Shown here: positions 7,943-16,106 of the stretch, one piece after another | Layout of the letters: the number at the start of each line of letters is the position of its first letter | Numbering within the stretch: position 1 is the stretch's first letter | Origin: JAUWTJ01 sp965603015 | Lineage (GTDB): Bacteria > Pseudomonadota > Alphaproteobacteria > M2410 | NCBI GenBank assembly: GCA_965603015.1 | Contig: CBFDBJ010000040.1 | Location: 1-31,249, forward strand | Reading direction: 5' to 3' | Length of the DNA stretch: 31,249 nt | Notes under the pieces: model-generated | Databases searched by the model: none | Told to the model about the DNA's origin: nothing | Seen by the model: the letters and a program-made list of their open reading frames with translations, nothing else | Made by a program: the position numbers and the translations under genes

Positions 7943-9679
7943 ATGACCGAGACGCCAGCATTTCCGGCCATGACCAATCAGGAAGCGCACAGCTTTCTGA
8001 CCGCGCCAGGCACACCGTTCGAGATGGAAACCATCAACATTCGCGGTATTGAGACGCGGGTCTACAAGGAGGCACCGGGAAATCTTCGCGAAATCTTCGA
8101 TAGCAACACGGATTTCGATGACCGCACGTTTCTCGTCTATGAAGGCGAACGCGTTACCTACGCCGAGCACCGCCGCGCGGTTCACAAGCTGGCGCATGAA
8201 TTCCAGACCCGGTGGAACGTGAAAAAGGGTGATCGCATCGCCCTGGTCATGCGGAACTATCCTGAATGGTCGATTACATTCTGGGCAACGGTTCTCATCG
8301 GCGCGGTAATTGTCCCGCTCAACGCCTGGGGCACGGGGCCAGAGCTGGAATATGGTATTCTCGATTCCGGGTCAAAAGTCGTGGTTGTTGATGCCGAACG
8401 GCTCGACCGTATTACGCCGCACCTGGATGCCCTCGGGCTGCACGGGCTCATCGCGGTTCGCACCCCTTCAGAGGCCATCGGCACCGCCAAAACAGCGGAG
8501 GCCTTCGAGAGCATTGTCGGTCCGCGCGATGATTACGCTGCCCTCCCCCTTGCAGACTATGAGGCGGTGGAAATCGGGCCCGAGGATGACGTTACGATCT
8601 TCTATACGTCCGGTACGACAGGCCTGCCAAAAGGCGCTCTGGGGACCCACCGCAATATTATCACCAACCTCCTGAGTTCCGGGTTCGTCCGCGTCCGCGC
8701 GATGCTTCGGCGCGGCGAAGTGCCCGAGCCGCCCGATCCGAACGACCCGCAGAAAGGGTCTCTCATTTCCGTGCCACTGTTTCATGCCACGGGCTGCCAT
8801 TCGATCCTGGTTCCCACACTGGCGTCCGGCGGCAAGCTGGTGCTGATGCACAAATGGAATCCGGAAATCGCACTCGAGCTCATCGAAAGTGAAAAGCTGA
8901 ACTCCTTCGGCGGCGTTCCGGCCATGGTGTGGCAGGTGCTGGAAAGCCCCCGCTTTGGCGAGCATGATCTTTCAAGCGTCGAGAGCATTGGCTATGGCGG
9001 CGCGCCGAGCGCGCCGGAACTGGTGGAGCGGATCAAACAGGACTTTCCTGATGTCGCGCCCTCCAATGGATACGGGCTTACCGAAACCTCGTCCATAACA
9101 ACACTCAATCTTGCCGAGGACTATCAAAACAGACCCGAAAGCGCCGGTGTTCCAGTGGCCGTATGCGATATCAGGATTGTTGATGACCAGGAAAATGACG
9201 TGACCCCTGGTGAGATTGGCGAGCTTTGGATCAAGGGGCCAAATGTCGTCAAAGGATACTGGAACAAGCCGGAGGCAACGGCGGAAGCCTTTACCGATGG
9301 CTGGCTGCACTCGGGCGACCTTGTCCGTGTCGATGAGGACGGCTTCGTCTTTATTCTCGACCGAGCAAAGGACATGCTCATTCGCGGCGGCGAGAATATT
9401 TACTGTGTCGAAGTCGAAGGCGCTCTTTATGCCCATCCGGCTGTGATGGACGCTGCGGTCGTCGGGATTGCCCACAAGGTTTTGGGTGAAGAGGTTGGCG
9501 CTATCGTGCAGATTGCGCCGGGGCATGAGGTCGAGGATGCAGAGCTCAAGGCCTTTGTCGGCGAGAGACTGGCGGCCTTCAAGGTTCCCATTCGCATTGA
9601 CATGCAAAGCGAGCCGCTACCGCGCAACGCCAATGGCAAGATTTTGAAGAAGGACCTACGTGAGCGATTTGCCAGTTAA
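7943..9679 (+). CDS. AMP-dependent acyl-CoA synthetase
   Basis: The 578-residue protein is a class I adenylate-forming enzyme that activates a carboxylate with ATP and joins it to CoA, probably a fatty or aromatic acid. Visible motifs: the ATP loop YTSGTTGLPKG (221-231), GYGLTET (376-382), GWLHSGD around W454, the hinge region DRAKDMLIRGGENIY, and the C-terminal catalytic lysine in NGK (K566). A strong GGGAGGAG ribosome site supports ATG 7943. Its 3' end overlaps the convergent aldolase gene by 24 bp, so the two transcripts are antisense to each other there. Chain-length preference cannot be read from sequence. Confidence 0.95.
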   Translation: MTETPAFPAMTNQEAHSFLTAPGTPFEMETINIRGIETRVYKEAPGNLREIFDSNTDFDDRTFLVYEGERVTYAEHRRAVHKLAHEFQTRWNVKKGDRIALVMRNYPEWSITFWATVLIGAVIVPLNAWGTGPELEYGILDSGSKVVVVDAERLDRITPHLDALGLHGLIAVRTPSEAIGTAKTAEAFESIVGPRDDYAALPLADYEAVEIGPEDDVTIFYTSGTTGLPKGALGTHRNIITNLLSSGFVRVRAMLRRGEVPEPPDPNDPQKGSLISVPLFHATGCHSILVPTLASGGKLVLMHKWNPEIALELIESEKLNSFGGVPAMVWQVLESPRFGEHDLSSVESIGYGGAPSAPELVERIKQDFPDVAPSNGYGLTETSSITTLNLAEDYQNRPESAGVPVAVCDIRIVDDQENDVTPGEIGELWIKGPNVVKGYWNKPEATAEAFTDGWLHSGDLVRVDEDGFVFILDRAKDMLIRGGENIYCVEVEGALYAHPAVMDAAVVGIAHKVLGEEVGAIVQIAPGHEVEDAELKAFVGERLAAFKVPIRIDMQSEPLPRNANGKILKKDLRERFAS

Positions 9680-10306
9680 GGGTGTCTGTCCCAGGAGGCG
9701 CATCAATCCGTCACCGGCTTCATCGGCTGTTCGGCCAAACCCGACAATTCCATCTTCGTGGCCGGCCATGGCGAAGACAGACCTTTCGACAAGAGTTCCC
9801 GAATCGAACAGGCGCTTTACCTCGCCTGCCATTTCGGGTGTACCATAGGGAATGTCGGCGGCTGTCTCGGGCAGGTTCAGTTTTTTCCTGACCTGCCAGA
9901 TCCCGGGACTGTGAACATGAAAGACAAATCGGATATCGGGATCGAGGGCGTAGACGGCTGCATGGGTCAACGCCTCTGAAGACGGCTTCACCGGGCCCTC
10001 AGATATAATTCTGTTTTCCTCGATGACAGCGCGAACAACGACGGCATAGTCCCGGGGCCCAAGCACATCAAGGTGACCGGTCTGGGTTCCTGAAATCACG
10101 AAGCTGACTTGATTGAGGCGCTCGGAAATGTTGCCAAACCCGTAACCTTCATAACGCCCTGGATCCTGCCCCAATATCCGGGCCATCTTGAAGCGGTGAT
10201 GCCAGCGCAAAAGATCAGAGAAGTCATGCGGTCGTAGAGGTTCCGCTTCCTGAAACTCCAGCTGATATTTTATGACGCCTTCTTGCTCATCCATGCACGA
10301 CCTCAT
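9656..10306 (-). CDS. Class II aldolase/adducin family protein, probable methionine-salvage enzyme
   Basis: The 216-residue protein carries the zinc ligands of class II aldolases: H130 and H132 in FHVHSPG and H183 in AGHEDG, plus the catalytic glutamate E111 in KPSSEALTH. It is the second gene after mtnA, with start and stop overlapping as ATGA, so translation is probably coupled. Family knowledge gives two candidates: MtnB (methylthioribulose-1-phosphate dehydratase), or an Ald2-type aldolase that splits methylthioribulose-1-phosphate to DHAP and methylthioacetaldehyde. No mtnC, mtnD or mtnP is in the window to decide. An ATG at 10294 is an alternative start. The 3' end overlaps the acyl-CoA synthetase gene by 24 bp. 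Confidence 0.85.
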   Translation of the reverse strand: MRSCMDEQEGVIKYQLEFQEAEPLRPHDFSDLLRWHHRFKMARILGQDPGRYEGYGFGNISERLNQVSFVISGTQTGHLDVLGPRDYAVVVRAVIEENRIISEGPVKPSSEALTHAAVYALDPDIRFVFHVHSPGIWQVRKKLNLPETAADIPYGTPEMAGEVKRLFDSGTLVERSVFAMAGHEDGIVGFGRTADEAGDGLMRLLGQTPLTGKSLT

Positions 10307-11412
10307 GCCTTTTCGGGGAAAAGCCCGAGAAGCCCTTTTTCTGACGCCTCGCAGATCCCGCGTTCTGTGATGAGCCCCGTCACAAGCCGTGCCGGGGTCA
10401 CATCAAAGGCCGGGTTCGCCGCCGCACTCGACACAGGCGTTAACAGCACGTCGCCGGTAGAACCGTCTATCGACTTGCCAAAAATGTGTGTGACTTCGTG
10501 CCCGCTGCGCTCCTCAATCGGTATATCGCGGCACCCATCCCTCATATCCCAATCGATGGTTGGCGATGGCAGTGCCACATAGAATGGAATATTGTTATCA
10601 TGCGCTGCGAGCGCTTTCAGATAGGTTCCAATCTTGTTGGCAACGTCGCCATTGCGCGCGGTCCGGTCGGTCCCGACAATGACCATATCCACCTCGCCGC
10701 GCTGCATCAGGTGCCCGCCTGCATTGTCGACAATGACCGTATGCGCTATTCCATGTTCGCCAAGTTCCCATGCGGTGAGACTCGCGCCCTGATTACGCGG
10801 CCGGGTTTCGTCGACCCAAATGTGAATCGGGATGTTTTTCTCATGCGCGTGATACATGGGAGATGTTGCCGTCCCCCAGTCGACTGTTGCAAGCCAGCCC
10901 GCATTACAATGGGTCAGGATGTTGACCGGTGCACCGTTCTTTTTTGCAGCAATGTCCTCGATCAAGCCAAGGCCATTGACACCGATCTTGCGGCAAATCT
11001 CAACATCCTCGTCGGCGATCTTTTCCGCTTCCTGCCTTGCAGCAACCTTGAGATCAGCGGCCTCGCGTTCAAGTCTCGCCATCACCCGGTCACAGGCCCA
11101 GGCGAGATTAACGGCTGTCGGTCGAGCGGCCTTCAGACGAGTGGCTGCGCCATGAAGGTGGGCGAGCGGCGAAGACACGCCCTGGCTTTCTATCTCTCCA
11201 AGCGCAAGATAAAGACCCCACGCAGCCGTCGCACCGATCAGTGGCGCGCCCCGGACATGCATGTCACCGATCGCCCGGATGGCGTCGTCCAGGGTCTTCA
11301 GATCTTCTATGATGAAGTCGTGCGGCAGGCCCCGCTGATCGATAATCTGCACCGTCTTGGGGTCACTGTCTTTTAACCAGATGGTTCGGTGGGGTTTGCC
11401 TTGAACAAGCAC
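10303..11412 (-). CDS. mtnA: S-methyl-5-thioribose-1-phosphate isomerase
   Basis: It converts 5-methylthioribose-1-phosphate to methylthioribulose-1-phosphate in methionine salvage from methylthioadenosine. Family signatures are strong: RGAPLIGATAAWG, THCNAGWLATVDWGTA with the catalytic Cys169, DETRPRNQGASLTAWEL, and GTDRTARNGDVANKIGTY with the catalytic Asp249. I chose GTG 11412 (369 aa) because it gives the usual opening (xVQGKPHRTIWL) and is preceded by AAAGGA at good spacing. An upstream ATG at 11487 would add 25 residues not typical of the family. The downstream class II aldolase overlaps by 4 bp, marking an operon. Confidence 0.94.
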   Translation of the reverse strand: MLVQGKPHRTIWLKDSDPKTVQIIDQRGLPHDFIIEDLKTLDDAIRAIGDMHVRGAPLIGATAAWGLYLALGEIESQGVSSPLAHLHGAATRLKAARPTAVNLAWACDRVMARLEREAADLKVAARQEAEKIADEDVEICRKIGVNGLGLIEDIAAKKNGAPVNILTHCNAGWLATVDWGTATSPMYHAHEKNIPIHIWVDETRPRNQGASLTAWELGEHGIAHTVIVDNAGGHLMQRGEVDMVIVGTDRTARNGDVANKIGTYLKALAAHDNNIPFYVALPSPTIDWDMRDGCRDIPIEERSGHEVTHIFGKSIDGSTGDVLLTPVSSAAANPAFDVTPARLVTGLITERGICEASEKGLLGLFPEKA

Positions 11413-11619
11413 GCGCTTTCCTTTTGTCAGCCTTTGAGGGATATCTCGTCTGCCTACTCTGACAAAGGCCAACGGGTCTGTCCACATTGTTGACGGATCT
11501 GCTGATCCTAGTCCTTTTCACTGGCCAGCACTGGTCGGGGCTTGCATTCCGGCCTCGACGCCACCAGATCAGAAGAGTTAACGCCGAATTCACCCCGATC
11601 CTGCATAGTCATATCTGTT

Positions 11620-12564
11620 ATGACCAGTCCAAAGACAAGACCCACAATTGGTTTGGCTCTCGGTAGCGGCGTTGCCCGCGGCTGGGCGCATATTGGTGTG
11701 ATCCACGCTCTTATTCGAGCTGGCTATATGCCAAATGTTATCTGTGGCACTTCGATTGGCGCTCTTGTCGGCGGGTTCTATCTTGCCGGCCATCTCAATG
11801 AACTTGAGGAATGGGCGCGGGGCCTCAACAAACGCAAGATGGTATCGCTGCTCAATGTAGTGACACGAGGATCCGGAGGACTGATATCCGGCAGTCGGCT
11901 TGAAAAGCTGATGCGCGAATTTATCGATGACATTACCATTGACGAGTTGGGCATGCCCTTTGCAGCGGTAACCGCAGAGCTCGCGACGGGCCACGAGATC
12001 TGGTTGCAGAAGGGGTCGCTCGTCGATGCGATCCAGGCGTCCTACGCCCTGCCCGGTGTTTTTCCGCCCATTAAGATCGATCAACGCTGGCTGATCGACG
12101 GTGCGCTGGTCAATCCTGTTCCGGTTTCAACCTGCCGCGCTCTTGGCGCACGCCTCGTGATCGGTGTAACGCTCAACTATGATGCCTTCGGCAAAATAAA
12201 TATCCATACTCAGGCAAATGAGGACGTTTCAGAGAATAAGACTGTTTCGGAAACGCGCTACTCCCGCAAGGCGAGAAGCCCGGAAAAATCCACCTCAGAA
12301 CGGATGATGATGCGCCAGCTCTTCGGCAACAGTCAAAGCGCACCTGGCGTTGGGTCGGTTATGCTCAGCTCTCTGAATATTATTATGGATCGTCTGTCGC
12401 GCGCGCGGATGGCGGGAGACCCGGCGGATGTTCTGATCTCTCCGCGCGTCGGTCATGTTTCCCTTCTGGAATTCGACAGGGCGGACGAACTCATTCGCCT
12501 CGGCGAAGAGGCCGTTGAGGAAATGCTGCCCTACCTTGATGAGGCAATAGCGGTCCTGAGCTAA
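11620..12564 (+). CDS. Patatin-like phospholipase family protein
   Basis: From ATG 11620 the protein has 314 residues. It has the glycine-rich oxyanion loop (GSGVARGWAHIGV, residues 15-27), the nucleophile elbow G-T-S45-I-G, and the catalytic Asp160 in IDGALVNPVP: a complete Ser-Asp dyad. Such proteins are acyl hydrolases acting on membrane phospholipid or lipid esters. No signal peptide or extra domain is seen; a basic, low-complexity stretch covers about residues 205-245. A TTG at 11542 would add 26 residues but does not improve the family match. The gene is divergent from mtnA and converges on the CBS gene with a 9-bp gap. Confidence 0.9.
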   Translation: MTSPKTRPTIGLALGSGVARGWAHIGVIHALIRAGYMPNVICGTSIGALVGGFYLAGHLNELEEWARGLNKRKMVSLLNVVTRGSGGLISGSRLEKLMREFIDDITIDELGMPFAAVTAELATGHEIWLQKGSLVDAIQASYALPGVFPPIKIDQRWLIDGALVNPVPVSTCRALGARLVIGVTLNYDAFGKINIHTQANEDVSENKTVSETRYSRKARSPEKSTSERMMMRQLFGNSQSAPGVGSVMLSSLNIIMDRLSRARMAGDPADVLISPRVGHVSLLEFDRADELIRLGEEAVEEMLPYLDEAIAVLS

Positions 12565-12573
12565 CGGATATTT

Positions 12574-13002
12574 TCAGCCACTGGCGATGTAGGATTTCAG
12601 CGCGTCGGTTTCAGCCTCGGCCTCTGCGATACGGAACTTCACCACATCACCGATCGAGATCATGCCAACGACTTTTCCCTCTTCAATGACCGGCAAGTGA
12701 CGAATGCGTTTTTGCGTCATCAACCCCATCAAATGATCAATGGTGTCTCCCCTGCGGCAGGTAACAACATCGGTGGTCATAAAGTCTTTCACCGGTTGCG
12801 ACATGACGCCAGCACCGGCGCGCGCCAGAGCGTGAATTAAATCGCGTTCCGAAAAGACACCGCGCACCTGATCATTCTCGATGACCAGCACCGCGCCAAT
12901 TCGTTTGTCGCTCAACATGGACACGGCGGTCGAAACCACCTCATTCGGCCCGACTGAAAAGACTGCACTTCCCTTGTCGCCAATTATTGCCGATACGTGC
13001 AT
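12574..13002 (-). CDS. CBS-domain pair protein
   Basis: The 142-residue protein is two tandem CBS motifs and little else. Each ends in the typical pattern: GVFSERDLIHALA for the first and GMISIGDVVKFRI for the second, with RIRHLPVIEEGKVVG between. Stand-alone CBS pairs bind adenosine nucleotides (AMP, ATP or SAM) and act as energy sensors or partner regulators; no partner is obvious here. An AAAGGAGG ribosome site lies at good spacing before the ATG. The gene is probably monocistronic, as the upstream gene on the same strand ends 291 bp away. Confidence 0.92.
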   Translation of the reverse strand: MHVSAIIGDKGSAVFSVGPNEVVSTAVSMLSDKRIGAVLVIENDQVRGVFSERDLIHALARAGAGVMSQPVKDFMTTDVVTCRRGDTIDHLMGLMTQKRIRHLPVIEEGKVVGMISIGDVVKFRIAEAEAETDALKSYIASG

Positions 13003-13128
13003 AGACTAGCCTCCTTTCGCGCCATGAGCTGCAAGTTTTGCGAGACTTTGGCGCTCAGTGAACTCCAGGGTGTAATTGTGGGGTGAAAAGCCGGGTTGTG
13101 CAAGCCCACTCCCAAACGCGGCGGTTTA

Positions 13129-13143
13129 TGAGAATTAATCTCA
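13129..13143. promoter_or_regulatory. Operator-like dyad upstream of the CBS gene
   Basis: TGAGAATTAATCTCA is a 15-bp near-perfect palindrome (one mismatched pair), about 127 bp before the CBS-gene start. It fits the loose TGA-N9-TCA pattern described for Rrf2-type RirA iron operators, but no iron gene adjoins it. The match may be coincidental. Confidence 0.25.
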
Positions 13144-13211
13144 AAAATACCCGCACCCAAAACCCCTCAAAAACTACTTTTATTCCATAAAAACAACGCG
13201 TTAAGGGAGCA

Positions 13212-13234
13212 GCGGCGAAAGGGGTTTTCGCCGC
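13212..13234 (-). terminator. GC-rich hairpin, possible terminator of the DUF4389 gene
   Basis: The perfect 9-bp stem GCGGCGAAA/TTTCGCCGC has a 5-nt loop and lies about 60 bp beyond the DUF4389 stop codon. No T-run follows on the minus strand, so termination may be weak. The rest of 13003-13293 is A/C-rich, with no gene I can support. Confidence 0.45.
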
Positions 13235-13293
13235 CGCTATATTTGCAGGGTTATTGTTCCGGGTGCTCCTGCAAGGGGTCCGTTTTTCTGATG

Positions 13294-13653
13294 TCAGGAG
13301 GCGCCTACATCAGCGTCCACTTTGGGAAAGGGGGAAAACGGACAAGGCTTTTCATCAGATGCGAAACCAAGCCATGCCGCGATCTGCTTGATATACTCAG
13401 CCAAATTGCGGCTAAAGCCTTGCAGGTCCTCGTTCGGCTCTCTGGCCACCAACGTGACGACAAGCTGAAGCAGGGCGATCAGAACAATGACCCAAAAAGT
13501 GAAGTAGCCAATAAATCCGAACAACAACATGTAAAGCGCACGCTCCCATGTCGTCTTACTTCCGGAGCATCTCCTGGCCCCGGTATCACCGGATTGGTTT
13601 ATCTCCGGTGGCTCTGGTGTGATGTGGCCATCTGCGGTCGAATCGGTCGTCAT
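13294..13653 (-). CDS. DUF4389 domain membrane protein
   Basis: The 119-residue protein has a conserved core TTWERALYMLLFGFIGYF, one long hydrophobic region (about residues 38-70), then LVAREPNEDLQGFSRNLAEYIKQI and a closing KPCPFSPFP motif. This pattern matches DUF4389, a family of small inner-membrane proteins of unknown function. The first 35 residues are polar and threonine/proline-rich. A GAGAGGA ribosome site precedes the ATG. The next gene upstream on this strand, the rhomboid, ends 106 bp away, so co-transcription is possible. No function can be assigned. Confidence 0.85.
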   Translation of the reverse strand: MTTDSTADGHITPEPPEINQSGDTGARRCSGSKTTWERALYMLLFGFIGYFTFWVIVLIALLQLVVTLVAREPNEDLQGFSRNLAEYIKQIAAWLGFASDEKPCPFSPFPKVDADVGAS

Positions 13654-13759
13654 GTGTTATCCTCTCTTGCGCGGTCTCGGGCAGCACCCTCTATGTGGGA
13701 ACTTGCCCCCAAAGTTCAAGAGTTCGGAGAAAATCGCGGTATGAGGACATCTTCGGCGG

Positions 13760-14536
13760 CTATTTCACGCGTCGCAGGTAGGGAGCATCCCTCCTGTCCC
13801 CATCGCCGCCAGTCCCACCCATTGGCGGCGAGCGCCAGGTGTCAAATTTGGGGAAAAGCAGGAGGCCGGAGAGAAGACCTGCGATGTGAATATCCCAGGC
13901 GATAAGCTGATTTTCCCCGCCGGACGCCAGACCTCCGCCAAGTCCAAAAACCAGATTAACAACAATCCAGACACCGGCAAATGCCTGCAGGCGCCTGTCA
14001 CTGAGCGGTATGATTCCGCCCCGTTGTGCATGCATGGAAAGGTGCCAGCCGCCCTGAGGCGGAAAGATGGCAAATCGTCCCGCAGCGCCCATCAGACCCG
14101 AAATGGCCCCGGAGGCCCCAACGACCGGAATTCTCGAGCCGGGGCTCAATACCAGATGTACTGCTGCGCCAATTACTCCGCATACGATGAAAAAGGCAAC
14201 AAAACTCCTGAGCTCCAGACGTCGGGCCACTATGGTGCCAAAGATGAGCATCCAGACGGAATTGAGGGCAAGATGGGTGAAGTCCGCGTGAAGAAACTGA
14301 TAGGTCACGGCGCTGATCAGGAAACCCGGAACACTGGCGGGAAAGTCATAGGCGAGCCTGGCCGGAACAAAGGACAGAAACGAGGTCGCCGGATAGATCA
14401 ATGATCCGGGCCCGATGGTTTCGATCAACCAGACCCCTGCCATAATGGCGATCATCCAGGTCACCACCGACGGTGAATTGAAGACCGGTTGCCTCGACCG
14501 TCCACCCCCTGAGCCTGATCCATTTTGAAATGCCAT
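13760..14536 (-). CDS. Rhomboid-family intramembrane serine protease
   Basis: The 258-residue protein has about six hydrophobic segments. The catalytic dyad is visible: Ser142 in VVGASGAISG and His217 in the last membrane helix (WDIHIAGLLSG). The first-loop motif HADFTHLALNSVW (H83, H88, N92) supplies the oxyanion residues. Rhomboids cut transmembrane substrates inside the inner membrane; the substrate here is unknown. The C-terminal tail is glycine-rich. The gene begins 3 bp after the stop of the HCCA-isomerase-like gene, so the two almost certainly form an operon. Confidence 0.93.
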   Translation of the reverse strand: MAFQNGSGSGGGRSRQPVFNSPSVVTWMIAIMAGVWLIETIGPGSLIYPATSFLSFVPARLAYDFPASVPGFLISAVTYQFLHADFTHLALNSVWMLIFGTIVARRLELRSFVAFFIVCGVIGAAVHLVLSPGSRIPVVGASGAISGLMGAAGRFAIFPPQGGWHLSMHAQRGGIIPLSDRRLQAFAGVWIVVNLVFGLGGGLASGGENQLIAWDIHIAGLLSGLLLFPKFDTWRSPPMGGTGGDGDRRDAPYLRRVK

Positions 14537-14539
14537 GAG

Positions 14540-15148
14540 TTACCCTGCACGCTCATTGGTTAAGGCCCGCTCAACAAGCGGCAGACGGTCGTTACCAAAA
14601 AACATGGATGTTCCGACAAAGATCGTCGGCGAACCGAAACCGCCGCGCTCGATCAGTTCATCTGTATTCGCCCGCAGCCTGGCCTTGATGGCATCCTCTG
14701 CAATGCGCGCCAGAAAACTCGAACTATCGAGGCCAACTTCATCGCAAATTGCGGTCAGAACCTCATCCTGAGAGATATCCTTCAAGTCGCCCCAATAGGC
14801 TTCAAAGACCGCCCGGGCATAAGGCACCAGACAGTCTTCATCAAGGGCAACCAGGGCGCCGCGCATGCATTTAACCGCATTCACCGGAAAGACCGGCGGC
14901 ATGCCAATTTTTACACCGTAATAATCTGCCCAGTCCGCCAGATCCTTTTGATAATAGCGCGCCTTTACCGGCACAGGGTTGGCTCTTTGCTCATAGACAC
15001 TCTGATTAACTGCATTGAAGATGCCTCCCACAAGGATCGGCTTCCAGTTGATTGTTGCGCCATTACGGTCCGCTATCTCGTGGATGCCGGTGAAGCCGAG
15101 ATAGGTCCAGGGACTGGAGCAGTCAAAATAGAAGTCAATGGAGGCCAT
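14540..15148 (-). CDS. 2-hydroxychromene-2-carboxylate isomerase-like protein (DsbA/kappa-GST fold)
   Basis: The 202-residue protein begins IDFYFDCSSPWTYLG, the GSH-binding start of HCCA isomerases, with the key serine at residue 11 or 12, and ends with GGFGSPTIFVG, the cis-proline loop of this thioredoxin-related fold. In naphthalene degradation the family isomerises 2-hydroxychromene-2-carboxylate using glutathione. Many genomic copies lie outside any aromatic pathway, as here, so the real substrate may differ. AAGGAAAGG before the ATG supports the start. It leads an operon with the rhomboid gene. Confidence 0.9.
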   Translation of the reverse strand: MASIDFYFDCSSPWTYLGFTGIHEIADRNGATINWKPILVGGIFNAVNQSVYEQRANPVPVKARYYQKDLADWADYYGVKIGMPPVFPVNAVKCMRGALVALDEDCLVPYARAVFEAYWGDLKDISQDEVLTAICDEVGLDSSSFLARIAEDAIKARLRANTDELIERGGFGSPTIFVGTSMFFGNDRLPLVERALTNERAG

Positions 15149-15274
15149 TGTCAGCCTTTCCTTGTCGCCCTCAAGCGGGGAGGTAATTGCCTACCCTACC
15201 AGGATTCCTCTGACTTTACAGGAGTTTGTCAAACTTTGCCCAAATTGACGGTCATGAGAGCGCAGGTCACGAGG

Positions 15275-15292
15275 TTGGCACGCTTCGTGCTT
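15275..15292 (+). promoter_or_regulatory. Sigma54-like -24/-12 promoter motif
   Basis: TTGGCACG-CTTC-GTGC-TT matches the sigma54 consensus YTGGCACG-N4-TTGCW at all but one base, with the invariant GG and GC ten bases apart. Transcription would start near 15302, about 108 bp before the PAS_5 gene. The same bases also form a small hairpin (GCACG-CTT-CGTGC then TTTT), so a weak terminator is an alternative reading. Confidence 0.4.
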
Positions 15293-15410
15293 TTCAAGGA
15301 TCAACCGGGACTGAGGCAATCGCCCTTGCACCGAGTTGGGACATTCGAAGATGTGGCGTTGATCCGGGGGGCCGGACAATCTGACGACACTCTTGTTGGT
15401 GGGAATAGTT

Positions 15411-15989
15411 ATGAAACACTTTTTGACGCGGCTTCTTTTCCGCTATTGGTGCTCTCTGTCGAGGGATGGTGATTTACCGTTCCGGCGGCAAATTGAGCCA
15501 CGGCTGATCAAGCCAGTATTGCCTTACACATTCATCCTGCAAAGATTTGACGATGAGCACATTGCCTACCGTCTTGCAGGGACAGAACTTTGTCATCTGT
15601 TTGGCCGTGAATTTCGCGATCAGAACTTCCTGCACATGTGGAGCCCCACGCACCGACGCGCTGTGCGCGCTCTGATCGATCAAATGTTTACTGATGATCA
15701 GGCGGCGGTGGTTAACTTCACTGCGGAAACTCTGGATCAGATGCAATATCCGTGTGAGCTTCTGCTCCTGCCCATGCTGGATGAGGACGGGGCTCCAACG
15801 CGCATTCTGGGCGCTGCGGTTCCGCTTGGCTCTACAGCGGGTCTGGGTAATCGCAAGTTTATCAACCAGACAGTGACGGCCCTCAATCTCTATGACGAGG
15901 AGGCTCAACAGGTGACGCCGCGCGTCGCCGCACAAATGTTAACCGGAACGCCCCCCTCCTATCTACGCCTGGTGCATTCCAGTTCCTGA
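15411..15989 (+). CDS. PAS_5-type PAS domain protein
   Basis: The protein has about 192 residues from ATG 15411, with GGTGGGA upstream; a TTG at 15393 is an alternative. The order of motifs fits PAS_5 (PF07310), a family common in alphaproteobacteria: FRYWCSLSRDGDLPFRRQIEP, the central YRLAGTELCHLFGREF, then CELLLLPMLDEDG and ILGAAVPL. No output domain is attached, so it may be a sensor or scaffold that works with another protein. The sigma54-like motif upstream and the strong terminator after it suggest a single-gene transcript. Confidence 0.85.
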   Translation: MKHFLTRLLFRYWCSLSRDGDLPFRRQIEPRLIKPVLPYTFILQRFDDEHIAYRLAGTELCHLFGREFRDQNFLHMWSPTHRRAVRALIDQMFTDDQAAVVNFTAETLDQMQYPCELLLLPMLDEDGAPTRILGAAVPLGSTAGLGNRKFINQTVTALNLYDEEAQQVTPRVAAQMLTGTPPSYLRLVHSSS

Positions 15990-16038
15990 ACCGGTCCTGC
16001 ACTCCGTTATACCTGTGACGCCTGCACAGCACACAGAG

Positions 16039-16079
16039 CGAAGGCCTGTCCATTTAATCGGACAGGCCTTCGTTGTTTT
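16039..16079 (+). terminator. Intrinsic terminator after the PAS_5 gene
   Basis: A perfect 13-bp stem (CGAAGGCCTGTCC/GGACAGGCCTTCG) with an 8-nt AT-rich loop is followed by TTGTTTT. It lies between convergent genes, and the T-run is on the rightward strand. Confidence 0.93.
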
Positions 16080-16106
16080 GATGATTACTCTTGCCCACAG
16101 ATACCT

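Noticed and set aside
7289..8197. A 302-codon frame antisense to the nucleotidyltransferase and the acyl-CoA synthetase start
   Set aside because: Shadow of two well-supported genes; no recognisable domain.
10486..11376. A 296-codon frame antisense to mtnA
   Set aside because: mtnA carries every signature on the other strand; this frame has low-quality, Cys/His-scattered composition.
13243..13905. A 220-codon rightward frame crossing two leftward genes
   Set aside because: It overlaps the DUF4389 and rhomboid genes antisense and has no domain.
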